A stretch of DNA of 64,000 nt from Bradyrhizobium ivorense (GCF_900696085.1 NZ_CAADFC020000018.1:1-64000), one strand, 5' to 3'. Positions 14,856-23,477 are shown, numbered from the stretch's first letter. The notes: generated from the letters alone by a model not told the origin. Program-made: numbers and translations.

Positions 14856-15584
14856 ATGGCCCAGAACATCTATGACGATCCCGGCTTCTTTGCCGGCTAC
14901 AGCCAATTGCCGCGGCAGGTCCGCGGCCTCGTCGGCGCGCCCGAATGGCCCGCGATCCGCGCCATGCTGCCCGATGTCACCGGCAAGCGCGTGGTCGATC
15001 TCGGCTGCGGCTTCGGCTGGGCCGCGCGCTGGATGCGCGAGCAAGGCGCCACCGGCGTGCTCGGCATCGACCTGTCGCAGAACATGATCGCGCGGGCGAA
15101 AGAGATGACGCAGGATCCGGCCATCGCGTACGAGATCGCCGATCTCGAAACGCTCGAATTGCCGGAGGGCGCGTTCGATCTCGCCTACAGCGCGCTCGCC
15201 TTCCACTACGTCAGGGATTTTGACCGGCTGGCGCGCATGCTGCATCGCGCCCTGCGCCCGGAGTCGCATTTGGTCTTCACCATCGAACATCCGGTCTACA
15301 TGGCGGCCGCGCATCCGCGCTGGGGAGCCGATGAGGACGGCCGCAAGACCTGGCCGGTCAACCGCTACTTTGTCGAAGGCGAACGGCGGACCGAATGGTA
15401 CGTGCAAGGCGTGCTGAAATATCACCGCACCATCGGCACCACGCTCAACACGCTGATGAGCGCGGGCTTCACGCTCCGCCATGTCGAGGAGTTCTCACCG
15501 ACGCCGGAGCAGATCGCGGCGATGCCTGAACTCGCCGACGAGCTCGAACGCCCGATGATGCTGCTGGTGTCAGCGCAGCGCTAG
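14856..15584 (+). CDS. Class I SAM-dependent methyltransferase
   Basis: A 242-residue Rossmann-fold methyltransferase. SAM motif I is RVVDLGCGFGWAARWMREQG, followed by VLGIDLSQNMIARAKE, the acidic motif IADLETLELPEGAFDLAYSALAFHYV, and LRPESHLVFTIEHPVYMA. The FHYVRDFDRLARMLHRAL stretch is typical of UbiE/Coq5-like or methyltransferase-11 proteins acting on small molecules. The substrate is unknown. ATG 14856 (MAQNIYDD) is preferred over GTG 14850. Confidence 0.88.
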   Translation: MAQNIYDDPGFFAGYSQLPRQVRGLVGAPEWPAIRAMLPDVTGKRVVDLGCGFGWAARWMREQGATGVLGIDLSQNMIARAKEMTQDPAIAYEIADLETLELPEGAFDLAYSALAFHYVRDFDRLARMLHRALRPESHLVFTIEHPVYMAAAHPRWGADEDGRKTWPVNRYFVEGERRTEWYVQGVLKYHRTIGTTLNTLMSAGFTLRHVEEFSPTPEQIAAMPELADELERPMMLLVSAQR

Positions 15585-15591
15585 ATTCTCG

Positions 15592-15643
15592 TTTGACGCG
15601 TTTTCTTCACGCGAACCGGCATCCACTTCGCTGGAAAACGCTC
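15592..15643. repeat. Dispersed palindromic repeat
   Basis: GACGCGTTTTCTTCACGCGA followed by a degenerate spacer and GGAAAACGCTC forms a hairpin-capable unit between convergent genes. I recognise this sequence type as a frequent Bradyrhizobium/Rhodopseudomonas intergenic repeat. Confidence 0.55.
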
Positions 15644-15811
15644 TCACGCCGCCGCGAGCTTGTCGAAATCCTCCGGCGGGTAGGATTTGCCGTCCTTGTC
15701 GGTGATGACGACCTGCCATCCCTCGCTGGCCCAGACGCGAGCCTTGGCCACGATGAGCCAGGTGCTCTCGCGTTCAATTCTGACCGTTTCGTTCTCGCGT
15801 TCTGCGATCAT
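15644..15811 (-). CDS. Small hypothetical protein
   Basis: A 55-residue product from ATG 15811 (MIAERENETVRIERESTWLIVAKARVWASEGW...) with a likely beta-rich fold: VRIERESTWLIVAKARVWASEGWQVVITDKDGKSYPPEDF. The open frame extends to a GTG at 15925, which would add 38 residues; neither start has a strong ribosome-binding site. No domain is recognised; probably cytoplasmic. The gene ends inside a dispersed repeat boundary. Confidence 0.6.
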   Translation of the reverse strand: MIAERENETVRIERESTWLIVAKARVWASEGWQVVITDKDGKSYPPEDFDKLAAA

Positions 15812-15955
15812 CTTGTAGGCCAACGCTAGTCCCTCGCCGACGCATTCTGCTCGCCCGTCTGTTGGCAGCGGCTTTGGGCCGGAATTCGCCGGGAGCGTGA
15901 CAATTTGGTGAAAGCGCTTGCGCACGCACCCCAGACGCGCAACGTGCGGTCGCGG

Positions 15956-17521
15956 CTACGCCAGCTTTCCCATCAAGGTCAGCATGTCCAGCGCCGACGA
16001 GTTGACATTGACGCTGCGCGCGAACCGCATCTGCGGCCCCTCGAAGGTGCAGGTCACGGTGTCGCGGAACGCCGATTCGACGAAGGTCCAGGTCATCACG
16101 AAGGTGCGCACGTCGCGCCAGCTGCCGCTCGCGACCACGCGCATCAGATCCGGCTGGTACTCGTGGTGCAGCTTGTTGCCGGTCATCGTCGTCGTGCCCT
16201 CGCGCGGCGCGTCGAGCCCGACCTCGATTCTGTGCGTGCCCCTGCCGTCCTCGAGCGTGAAGGTGCAGGTCTTGTCGGCGAAGCTGAGAGTCACCGACTT
16301 GATGGCGTCGGCATTCTCCGGCATCTGCCAGGTCTTGCCCGAAATTCCGGCGGCGACCGGCGACGATGCCGGCACCAGCGGCGGCAGCAATTGCAGCGCC
16401 GCGGTGCGCGCCTTCAGCCTGGCTGCATCGGCATCGTTGTTCGCCGCCGCGCCGGAGAACATCGCGGGGAAATGGCGGAACACGAGCTTGTTGAAGCCGC
16501 TGCGTTGCGGAATGCCGGCCGTGATCGCCACCACCGCATTGTGCTTCGGGAAGACGAAGCTGAGCTGGTCGAACAGGCCGTCGGCGTAGAAGGTGCCTTC
16601 GGGTCCGATCCACCATTGATAGCCGTAGGTATCCTTGACGTGCGGCTGCTGCACGGCGGCGACCCAGTCGGCCGGCAGCACCTGCTTGCCGTTCCACATC
16701 CCGTTCTGCGCGTGCAGGATGCCGAGCTTGAGGGCGTCGACCGTCTTCCAGCTCAAGCCGTTGGCGCCCGGCGAGATGCCCTCCGGCCCGACCGGCCACT
16801 CATGGCCTGAAATTTCTAGCGGATCAAAAAGTCGCGGCTTCAGATAATCGGCCACCGCCTCTCCGGTCGTCCTGGTCACGATCGCGGACAGCAGATAGGT
16901 CGCCGCCGAGGTGTAGACCCATTTGGTGCCGGGCTGGTGGACCACCGGGATCTTGAAGAACTCGGCGACCCAGCTGGTCTTGATCGGCCGCCATGCCGAG
17001 CCCGACGTCATCGACGCATGGCCGGTGCGCATGGTCAGGAGATCTTCAACGGTCATTGCGGCGAGCTTGTCGTCGACGACCGGCGGCAGCTTGTCCTTGA
17101 AGAACGACACCGCCTTGTCCTGCAGGCCGAACCGCTTGTCGGCGATCGCAAGGCCCACCGCGCAGGCGGTGACGCTCTTGGTCAGCGAATGCATCATGTG
17201 GTTGAGGTCGGCGCGGTACGGCGACCACCAGCCCTCGGCGACCACCCGGCCGTTACGCCAGAGCATGAAGCTGTGCAGCTCGTAGCCTTGGCGATCAACG
17301 TCGTCGAGGAAATCTGTGATCGCCGACGGCGCGATGCCCTGCTCGTCGGGCCGGCCGCGCACGAGCCCGTCGGCAGAGGCGGTCTCGGCTCGTGCCGGCG
17401 TAACGATGCGCCCATCCGGCGCAAACATCATGGCCGCGCCGCCCATGAACAGCTGCAACGCACCGCGTCGCGATGGCTGCCCCAATGAGATGCCGTCGGA
17501 TTTTTCGTTGTTGTCTGGCAT
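15956..17521 (-). CDS. Tat-exported serine hydrolase (beta-lactamase/AmpC fold)
   Basis: A 521-residue protein. A twin-arginine motif (SRRGALQLFMGGAAMMF, residues ~17-33) indicates export by the Tat system. The beta-lactamase-related domain carries the catalytic SxxK as HSLTKSVTACAVG, a YTSAATYLLSAIV motif (family Y-x-S/N type), and a WWIGPEGTFYADGLFDQLSFVFPKHNAVVAIT region near the C-terminal end of the domain. The last ~120 residues form an extra beta-rich domain. This is the family of D-aminopeptidases, esterases and PBP-like hydrolases; the substrate is not predictable. ATG 17521 is the start that keeps the Tat motif near the N-terminus. Confidence 0.85.
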   Translation of the reverse strand: MPDNNEKSDGISLGQPSRRGALQLFMGGAAMMFAPDGRIVTPARAETASADGLVRGRPDEQGIAPSAITDFLDDVDRQGYELHSFMLWRNGRVVAEGWWSPYRADLNHMMHSLTKSVTACAVGLAIADKRFGLQDKAVSFFKDKLPPVVDDKLAAMTVEDLLTMRTGHASMTSGSAWRPIKTSWVAEFFKIPVVHQPGTKWVYTSAATYLLSAIVTRTTGEAVADYLKPRLFDPLEISGHEWPVGPEGISPGANGLSWKTVDALKLGILHAQNGMWNGKQVLPADWVAAVQQPHVKDTYGYQWWIGPEGTFYADGLFDQLSFVFPKHNAVVAITAGIPQRSGFNKLVFRHFPAMFSGAAANNDADAARLKARTAALQLLPPLVPASSPVAAGISGKTWQMPENADAIKSVTLSFADKTCTFTLEDGRGTHRIEVGLDAPREGTTTMTGNKLHHEYQPDLMRVVASGSWRDVRTFVMTWTFVESAFRDTVTCTFEGPQMRFARSVNVNSSALDMLTLMGKLA

Positions 17522-17578
17522 GGCGCGCCCCTCGGGAAGAGGAGCGGAGGTTATGGCGCCGGCCGGCCCTGTCAACGT

Positions 17579-17803
17579 AGGGCAATCGCATATGTGGCGC
17601 ACAAGCTCATCAGCTGGCTCACTTCGCCTGTCCCGCTTGCGGGGGAGGCCGACGCGCATCGTGAGATGCGTGGCGGGTGGGGGGTGTCTCCACGGTGGGA
17701 TTCGCAGTGCGGAGACACCCCCACCCCGCCCTCTCCCGCAAGCGGGAGAGGGAGCCCACCGCCAATGCCAACATCACTCGAATCCCCCATATGCGATTGC
17801 CCT
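17579..17803. mobile_element. 225-bp MITE-like element with 16-bp terminal inverted repeats
   Basis: AGGGCAATCGCATATG at 17579-17594 is the exact reverse complement of CATATGCGATTGCCCT at 17788-17803. Just outside, CCTGTCAACG occurs at 17568-17577 and again at 17805-17814, one base from each end, as expected for a target duplication. The interior is strongly palindromic (GGGGTGTCTCC against GGAGACACCCC; CCCGCTTGCGGG against CCCGCAAGCGGG) and has no coding sequence. It lies just upstream of the serine-hydrolase gene and could influence its transcription. A transposase supplied in trans is inferred. Confidence 0.75.
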
Positions 17804-17844
17804 GCCTGTCAACGCGTTGAGGCTGCATGCCAGCCAAAGAAAAA

Positions 17845-17871
17845 CCCCGCCTTCAGGAGGCGAAGGCGGGG
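17845..17871 (-). terminator. Hairpin terminator on the minus strand, downstream of rlpA
   Basis: CCCCGCCTTC pairs with GAAGGCGGGG around a short loop; on the minus strand the stem is followed by TTTTTCTTT. It fits a factor-independent terminator for rlpA, whose stop lies ~165 bp upstream in that direction. A second hairpin, GACCGGGA/TCCCGGTC at 17982-18002, lies between them. Confidence 0.6.
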
Positions 17872-18034
17872 AAGGTTCATTGGGTTGAAATCCACGCGCC
17901 TGGAAATCGAGAGCACGGGAAGTAGCGGCGATGATTCTAGCCGGGCTGGTTGCGCGGGCAACGGGATTAAAGCGGCGACGCGACCGGGACTTTTTCCCGG
18001 TCAGGCAAGCAAAAATCCCGCCTTCACGTCTGTC

Positions 18035-18619
18035 TCACTGCACCACGTCGAGCCTGACATTCGCGACGCCCTTGCCGATCATGCCGAGCGACTGCGCAGC
18101 CGTATAGGAGACATCGACGATGCGCCCGGGCACATAGGGCCCGCGGTCGTTGACCCGCACCGTCACCGAGCGGCCGCTCTTGACGTCGGTGACGCGCAGC
18201 CTGGTGCCGAACGGCAATGTCGGATGCGCCGCGGTCAGGTCGCGGCCGTCAAATTTCTCACCGCTCGCGGTCTGCTGCGCCTCGCTGTAGAAGCTCGCGA
18301 CTCCCTGCGACGCGGTCCTGGTCGCGCCGGGCTTCTTGCGCGAGGCATAAGGCGTATGCCGGCGCATGGCCGCGACGCGGGTGCGGGCCGGAGCTGCCGT
18401 GGTTCGAACCGGCTCGCTCGACGCAGGCCGGCTTGCGAGCGCCTGCGAGCGCTCGCTGACGACGGAGGATTGCACGCAGGCCGCAAGCGAGGCGGCGCCG
18501 ATCACGGCGGCGAACAGATGCAGCGCGCGTCGCGCAGGAGCCAATGAGACCGGGCGCACGGCGATAGGTGCGCCGCGGTTGACGTCGACGTACGAACTGA
18601 CTGCACCGTCGCCTGACAT
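18035..18619 (-). CDS. rlpA: RlpA-like septal ring lytic transglycosylase, lipoprotein
   Basis: A 194-residue protein with a hydrophobic segment ending in a lipobox-like ASLAAC (Cys at about residue 48), a basic linker, and a double-psi beta-barrel domain: GVASFYSEAQQTASGEKFDGRDLTAAHPTLPFGTRLRVTDVKSGRSVTVRVNDRGPYVPGRIVDVSYTAAQSLGM. The VNDRGPY signature with the catalytic Asp is intact. RlpA proteins cleave peptide-free glycan strands and act in cell separation. No SPOR domain follows, which is normal for the shorter alphaproteobacterial forms. The N-terminal stretch before the hydrophobic segment (~30 residues) is unusually long for a lipoprotein, so the start may be further in. Confidence 0.85.
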   Translation of the reverse strand: MSGDGAVSSYVDVNRGAPIAVRPVSLAPARRALHLFAAVIGAASLAACVQSSVVSERSQALASRPASSEPVRTTAAPARTRVAAMRRHTPYASRKKPGATRTASQGVASFYSEAQQTASGEKFDGRDLTAAHPTLPFGTRLRVTDVKSGRSVTVRVNDRGPYVPGRIVDVSYTAAQSLGMIGKGVANVRLDVVQ

Positions 18620-18981
18620 GTTGCACCCCCAACTCGCGCTCCCCAGCCCAAGCCGAAAATCCAACGTCGCCCAATGGCCGAATCCAATCGGGGCGGAACG
18701 GAGGCGGAATGCGGCAAGGTGTGGCCTGCGCGGCACGATTTCCGCGCGGGTGTGGTGGATGGGCCACACAACTCGGAGCATCGCTGATGCTGACGGCGCC
18801 GGCCGATCCGTGCACCGCTCGTCCACGGGATGTTCCCGAAACACCCCAACCTCTCCACCCTCTCGCCTTGCTTTGGTCAAACCGGACTGGAGTCGTGGCG
18901 CAGGGCTAGGGTTTTGAGACGGAGCGTAAATTCGCCAGCCGCCATTTGCGGTTTGACCTTGGGCTGAAACGGGGACCGCCA
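18620..18981. other. Intergenic region between divergent rlpA and the Pro/Ala-rich gene
   Basis: A 362-bp stretch with no supportable gene. It must hold the promoters of both divergent genes. The only structure I note is GTGTGG at 18750-18755 facing CCACAC at 18764-18769, a weak operator candidate. No known sigma-factor consensus was found. Confidence 0.5.
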
Positions 18982-20190
18982 ATGCAATCGACACTTAAAG
19001 ACGCTGATCCGCACGATATTTTCGCGATTGAATCTGACCTCAGACCGGCACGCGCAGAGCATGCCGCCGCCCCGACGCTGGCACCGGCAGGTGCTGTCAC
19101 GGCGGCGCATCGCGAGCCGTATTTCGGGCCGAGCCCGACACCCATGCCTGCGTCACCGCTGACATCAGCGCCACCGTCTGCGCCGGTACCTCCGGCCGCA
19201 GCAGCGCCCTCGGTGCCGCCGGTCAGCGCTGCGCCATCGGTCGCGGCAGCGCCAGCGTTCGCGACCGCGCCAGCGTTCGCTGCAGCGCCAGCGTTCGCGA
19301 CTGCGCCGGCGTTCGCGGCGGCGCCACCGGTCTCGCCGTATCACCCGGCCGCGACCAGCGACATCAGGCTCGATGACATCAAGCTCGGCCGCCCGCCGGT
19401 TGCCGGCAACAGATGGGCGATCCGTGCCTTCTGGTTCATGTTCGCGATCGTCAGCGCCATGGGTGCTGCGGCGTGGCAGCACTATGGCGACCGCGCCAGG
19501 CAGCTGACCGCGGAGTGGATGCCGCAGGTCGCGCAGCTGACGTCGCTGATTCCCGGCATGACGACGCCGGCTCCGGCCGATCAGCCGAACGCGCCCGCCG
19601 CGCAAGCGGCGGCGGATCAACCGGCAACGACAGACACGGCAGCGGCGGCTCCGCCGCAAAGCGTTGCCGCAGCCCCAGCCGCACCCGCCTCCTCCGCTGC
19701 CCCTGCGGCACCGGCACCGGCGCCGGCAGCGCTTGCGGCGGCACCGGCCACGACAGCCGGCGCGCCGGATCAAACCCAGTTGCTGCAGTCGATGGCGCGC
19801 GATCTCGCCGCGATGGGACAGCAGGTCGAGCAGCTCAAGGCGAGCATCGATCAGCTCAAGGCCGGCCAGGATCAATTGGCCCAGCGCGTCGCGAAGGCAA
19901 CCGAGACCAGGGCCGCCGAGCCGCGTCCGGTGGCGCCACGTCCGCGCGCCGCAACGCCGCCGCCGGCGGCCGTGCCGCATGCAGCCGCCGTTCCGCCGCC
20001 GGCCGTCCGCCGGCCGGTCCAGGCCTACATCCCGCCGCCTCCGCCGGCCGCGGCGCAGCCGCCACGCACGTCATCCGCGCTGCCGCCGAGCGCCGCGCCG
20101 CTGCCGCTGCAATCGCAGCAGCAGTCCAGCGTTGTTGAGGCGGATGATGAGAACGGCCCCGTGGTCCGGCCGCCAATGCCGGTGCGGTGA
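18982..20190 (+). CDS. Pro/Ala-rich single-pass membrane protein with coiled coil
   Basis: A 402-residue low-complexity protein. Residues ~1-130 are Ala/Pro-rich, including four 18-bp tandem repeats encoding APAFAT/APAFAA. One membrane segment follows (WAIRAFWFMFAIVSAMGAAAW, about residues 146-166), then another Ala/Pro-rich linker. A helical heptad region (LLQSMARDLAAMGQQVEQL continuing through KASIDQLKAGQDQLAQRVAKATE) precedes a Pro-rich C-terminus. The layout suggests an envelope-spanning or scaffold protein. I recall similar hypothetical proteins in Bradyrhizobium, but no domain is recognised. ATG 18982 is chosen; an ATG at 18946 is also possible. Confidence 0.75.
   Translation: MQSTLKDADPHDIFAIESDLRPARAEHAAAPTLAPAGAVTAAHREPYFGPSPTPMPASPLTSAPPSAPVPPAAAAPSVPPVSAAPSVAAAPAFATAPAFAAAPAFATAPAFAAAPPVSPYHPAATSDIRLDDIKLGRPPVAGNRWAIRAFWFMFAIVSAMGAAAWQHYGDRARQLTAEWMPQVAQLTSLIPGMTTPAPADQPNAPAAQAAADQPATTDTAAAAPPQSVAAAPAAPASSAAPAAPAPAPAALAAAPATTAGAPDQTQLLQSMARDLAAMGQQVEQLKASIDQLKAGQDQLAQRVAKATETRAAEPRPVAPRPRAATPPPAAVPHAAAVPPPAVRRPVQAYIPPPPPAAAQPPRTSSALPPSAAPLPLQSQQQSSVVEADDENGPVVRPPMPVR
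19249..19320 (+). repeat. Four 18-bp tandem repeats inside the Pro/Ala-rich gene
   Basis: Units start at 19249, 19267, 19285 and 19303, each close to GCGCCAGCGTTCGCGACC, alternating APAFAT and APAFAA. The count is in-frame and likely variable between strains by slippage. Confidence 0.85.
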
Positions 20191-20201
20191 GAGCAAAAAA
20201 C

Positions 20202-20233
20202 AAGGCGGATTAGCGCTAGCCTAATCCGCCTTT
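20202..20233 (+). terminator. Factor-independent terminator
   Basis: AAGGCGGATTAG pairs perfectly with CTAATCCGCCTT around CGCTAGC, followed by TCTTT. It sits 12 bp after the Pro/Ala-rich gene stop. The arm resembles the GGCGGATTA REP-type sequence seen near 6.1 kb, so a REP unit may have been adopted as a terminator. Confidence 0.75.
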
Positions 20234-20290
20234 CTTTCGTCGGGCCGCGCCCGCGCGGACCCGGTAATCCGCCCTACGCGCTATGCACGC

Positions 20291-20914
20291 CTACGCGCTC
20301 TGCCCCGGCGGCAGCACCACGACCACGGCGCCCGGCTTGACCCGCTGATAGAGGTCGATGACGTCGGCGTTGGTCATGCGGATGCAGCCCGACGAGATCG
20401 CCTGCCCGATATATTCGGGCTGGTTGGTGCCGTGGATGCGGTACAGCGTGTCCTTGTTGCCCTGGTAGAGGTAGATGCCGCGGGCGCCGAGCGGATTGGC
20501 CGGTCCGCCGGCGACGCGCGCCGGATACGGCCCGAGCCGCTCCTGGATGTCCTTGGTCGGAACCCAGTCCGGCCACTCGGCCAGGCGGCCGACGGTGGCG
20601 ACACCGGAGAACGCCATCGCCTCCTCGCCGACCGCGACGCCGTAACGGATCGCCTTGCCGCCCGGCAGCACGTAGTAGAGATAGCGCTTATCGGTATCGA
20701 CCAGGATGGAACCCGGCTGCTCCCGGCGCGTGTACTCAACAATGTGGCGCTGGAACTGCTCGGGGACTTTGACTTCCGTGTAAGGCGTGTGCGCCAGCAG
20801 TTGTTTGTCGCGCAGCGTCATCGCAGCATCGTTCACCGGCGACAGCGTCGCCTGCATGCAGCCGCCAAGCGCGAGCGATCCCACCAGCACCGCCGCAAGC
20901 CCCAACTTCGACAC
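20291..20914 (-). CDS. L,D-transpeptidase (ErfK/YbiS/YcfS/YnhG family), lipoprotein
   Basis: A 207-residue envelope enzyme that makes 3-3 peptidoglycan cross-links or attaches proteins to peptidoglycan. A lipoprotein signal (LGLAAVLVGSLALGGC) gives the acylated Cys at about residue 19. The YkuD catalytic domain follows with VDTDKRYLYYVLPGGKAIRYGVAVG, the His motif LYRIHGTNQPEYIG, and the nucleophile motif SSGCIRMTNADVIDLY. The start is GTG at 20914, chosen because GGGGAGA lies 8 bases before it and because it places the lipobox correctly; no ATG does so. Confidence 0.9.
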   Translation of the reverse strand: MSKLGLAAVLVGSLALGGCMQATLSPVNDAAMTLRDKQLLAHTPYTEVKVPEQFQRHIVEYTRREQPGSILVDTDKRYLYYVLPGGKAIRYGVAVGEEAMAFSGVATVGRLAEWPDWVPTKDIQERLGPYPARVAGGPANPLGARGIYLYQGNKDTLYRIHGTNQPEYIGQAISSGCIRMTNADVIDLYQRVKPGAVVVVLPPGQSA

Positions 20915-21094
20915 GATCGTTCTCCCCTGCGTTAACCCGTCGCAGAAGCTGCCCAAATCGTGCTGAAATCGTGGCAAGGCCGGTTGGAACACGTCTGTTT
21001 GATCGGTTCTTTCGGCAAGTGTGTCCTGGCGGTTGCAGTCGGTTCCGGCCGACGCTAGCTTGGCCAAAAATCGGAAGTACTCGGGAGGAATTCG

Positions 21095-21475
21095 ATGCGT
21101 TCTGCTCTCTTGGTCGCGGGCCTGATCGTGGCCGCGTCGCCGGCCCATGCCGACCCGCGCTCGGCCTATGTCACGATGGTGCTGCAGGCCTTCGCCGCCA
21201 AGGTCGAGTGCCCCGGCACCGATGTGGTCTATCAGGACCTCGTCACCAAGGCGCAGGAGATGCACCTGCCCGACGGCACCACCGAACAGGTGCGCAAGGC
21301 GATCGCCTTCATGCACACCGGCGGCAAGATGGGCGAGAAGCAGGCCGACGATCTGATGCTGGAAGTCGCGGTTGCAACCCAGTCCATCGACCTCGACCAG
21401 CGCCGCGCCGGCATGACCACCTGGTGCCAGGACCAGAAGACGCGGCTCGCCGGCTACATCAGGACGAAGGAATAA
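21095..21475 (+). CDS. Periplasmic protein of unknown function
   Basis: A 126-residue protein with a Sec signal peptide (MRSALLVAGLIVAASPAHADP, cleavage after AHA at ~18). The mature part looks helical and has two Cys (KVECPG and TTWCQDQ) that could form a disulfide. A GGGAGGAA ribosome-binding site precedes the ATG. No domain recognised. It is convergent with the SDR gene with a 3-bp gap and divergent from the L,D-transpeptidase gene. Confidence 0.75.
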   Translation: MRSALLVAGLIVAASPAHADPRSAYVTMVLQAFAAKVECPGTDVVYQDLVTKAQEMHLPDGTTEQVRKAIAFMHTGGKMGEKQADDLMLEVAVATQSIDLDQRRAGMTTWCQDQKTRLAGYIRTKE

Positions 21476-21478
21476 CCT

Positions 21479-22261
21479 TCATTCGAGTTCGGGCGGCGCG
21501 AACCAGTTGGTCAGCGACAGACCGCCGTCGATCACGATCGACGCGCCGGTGACGTAGCCGGAGAGCTTGTGCGACAGCACGGCGAGCGCCATCGGCGCGA
21601 GATCGTCGGCTTGCCCAAGCCGCCCAAGCGGGATGTGCCGTGCCAGCGCGGGATCGGCGACGAAGCCGCCGGCCGCGATCGCGCCCGGCACCAGCGCGTT
21701 GACGCGGATGCCGTAGCGGCCCCAGCTCTTGGCAAGCTCCTTGACCAGCATCGCCATGCCGGCCTTCGCCGTCGAGTAATGCGGCAAATTGCGCGGCGTG
21801 CCTGAATGCAGCGAGGTCAGCAGCAGGAACGAGCCCGGCGTCTTCGCTGCGATCAGACTGCGTGCCAACTCGCGCGACAGATGAAAGCCGGCATCGAGAT
21901 TGACCGCGTGCATCTGCCGCCAGGTGTGGTCGCCCACCGCCATCGCGTGATCGGCCTCGCGCCGCGGCGGCGAGGCCGAGTGGACGAAATGCGTCACCTG
22001 CCCGATCGATGATTGCGCATGGGCCAGCAGCGCGTCGCAGCCGTCACGGGATGCGAGATCGCCGACCCAGGGTACCGCGAGCTCGGGGCGCGGCGCGGCC
22101 TTGATCGCAGCCGACACCCTGTCCTCGTGCAGGTCGGCAAACACGGTGCGCACGCCCTCGCCGACCAGCGCCTGCGCAATGGCGCGGCCGATGCCGTTGC
22201 CGGCGCCGGTGACCAGTGCCGCCTCGCGCGCGGGATCGAAAGCTGAATTGAACAGGTTCAT
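21479..22261 (-). CDS. Short-chain dehydrogenase/reductase
   Basis: A 260-residue classical SDR. Cofactor motif ALVTGAGNGIGRAIAQAL; active-site Ser in LLLTSLHSG and the catalytic pair YSTAKAGMAM; C-terminal GYVTGASIVIDGGLSL. The Asp of FADLHEDR after strand 2 suggests NAD(H) preference. Substrate unknown; 3-oxoacyl-ACP reductase-like and sugar dehydrogenase activities are typical. It lies 32 bp downstream of the FMN reductase gene on the same strand, so the two may be cotranscribed. Confidence 0.88.
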   Translation of the reverse strand: MNLFNSAFDPAREAALVTGAGNGIGRAIAQALVGEGVRTVFADLHEDRVSAAIKAAPRPELAVPWVGDLASRDGCDALLAHAQSSIGQVTHFVHSASPPRREADHAMAVGDHTWRQMHAVNLDAGFHLSRELARSLIAAKTPGSFLLLTSLHSGTPRNLPHYSTAKAGMAMLVKELAKSWGRYGIRVNALVPGAIAAGGFVADPALARHIPLGRLGQADDLAPMALAVLSHKLSGYVTGASIVIDGGLSLTNWFAPPELE

Positions 22262-22293
22262 CGTCTCCGACCTCCCACCGCGCAACGCGGCGC

Positions 22294-22884
22294 TCAGTAT
22301 GGCGGCGCCTTGCGCGCCCGCTGCGCCTTGGCGGCTTCCATCCACCAGGCAAGATCGTCGGCAAAGCGCGGAAAGGCGCGCTCGAGCGATTTGCCGGCGT
22401 CGCCGATCGGCTTGCCGTCCTCCGACAGGGTCTGCCCGATCGGGCCTGCACCGATCGTGCTCGACACCACCACCATGCCCATCTCCGAGAGCGTGCCGTG
22501 CCAGGCGGTCGCGGCGCGCGCGCCGGCCAGGCGCCCGGCCGAGTAGCTGGCGATCGCGGCCGGCCGCCAGAACCACTCCTCGAGGAAATGATCGGTGAGG
22601 TTCTTGAGCCCGGGCTGGACGCCCCAATTGTATTCGCCGGTGACGAACAGAAAACCGTCGGCGGCGCGGATTTTTCCTGCGAGCGTCTCGAGCGCAGCCG
22701 GCGCCTGCCCCTTGGGATATTCCTTGTACATGCGGTCGAGCATCGGCAGGCCGATTGCCTTGGCATCGATCAGCTCGACATCGTCGCCGCGGCCGCGAAA
22801 GCCGTCGACGACGAAATGGGCGAGCCGGATCCCCATCCGGTCGGAGCGATAGGAGCCGTAGAGAACGAGAATGCGGTGGGCCAT
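22294..22884 (-). CDS. NADPH-dependent FMN reductase family protein
   Basis: A 196-residue flavodoxin-fold reductase: ILVLYGSYRSDRMGIRLAHFVVDGFRGRGDDVELIDAK and the flavin loop FLFVTGEYNWGVQPGLKNLTDHF. The family reduces FMN, quinones or azo compounds. It precedes the SDR gene on the same strand by 32 bp. ATG 22884 gives the canonical MAHRILVLYGSYR start; additional upstream frame is not conserved sequence. Confidence 0.87.
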   Translation of the reverse strand: MAHRILVLYGSYRSDRMGIRLAHFVVDGFRGRGDDVELIDAKAIGLPMLDRMYKEYPKGQAPAALETLAGKIRAADGFLFVTGEYNWGVQPGLKNLTDHFLEEWFWRPAAIASYSAGRLAGARAATAWHGTLSEMGMVVVSSTIGAGPIGQTLSEDGKPIGDAGKSLERAFPRFADDLAWWMEAAKAQRARKAPPY

Positions 22885-23077
22885 GGGGGCGATCCTATCA
22901 TCGTGCGGCGATACCGCGCTGCGACGAAGCGCGCGCTCCGCCGCGGTCACAGGCGTTAATCGCCCTTTTCGCAGATTTTCCTGCCATTAAGCAATTCGTC
23001 GCAAGCGCGCCGCCGTGGCGCAAAATCGCCCAATTCCTTTTCTGGATACGTAACCGCTTCGAGAAGGAGAACCCGAC

Positions 23078-23326
23078 ATGCGGATCGCAAGGCTGGTTTT
23101 CGCAAGCTCGCTCGCGGCCATCGCAGCCATTGCCACCCCTGCGCTGGCGAAGAGTTCCGAGCGGCAGAAAGCCGACGACAAATCTACCGTCACATCGACC
23201 GGCTGCCAGGCCTATCAGCAGGCTGCCGACGGCAGCTGGACCCAGCTGCCCTGCGGCGAGGCCGGCACCAACGGCGCGACGCAGCATCGCGGCGCCGCCA
23301 AGGGTGCCGATGACAACGAGCACTGA
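23078..23326 (+). CDS. Small exported hydrophilic protein
   Basis: An 82-residue protein with a signal peptide (MRIARLVFASSLAAIAAIATPALAKS, cleavage after ALA near 24). The mature part is hydrophilic with two Cys (TGCQAYQQAADGSWTQLPCGE), likely a disulfide-bonded periplasmic protein. GAGAAGGAGAA precedes the ATG. No domain recognised; I recall similar short proteins in Bradyrhizobium. Confidence 0.75.
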   Translation: MRIARLVFASSLAAIAAIATPALAKSSERQKADDKSTVTSTGCQAYQQAADGSWTQLPCGEAGTNGATQHRGAAKGADDNEH

Positions 23327-23477
23327 GCGGCGCGGCGGCGCCGCCGGGACGCGGCCGCTTCGACTTTGGGTCGATGCCGGCGGCAAAGGCTCGCTCCGCG
23401 CGCATCGTAAACCCCTGCTTAATGCGCACCCGGTACGGTTGAGGCTCTCCCCTCTCTCGTCAAGAAATGGCGCGCAC

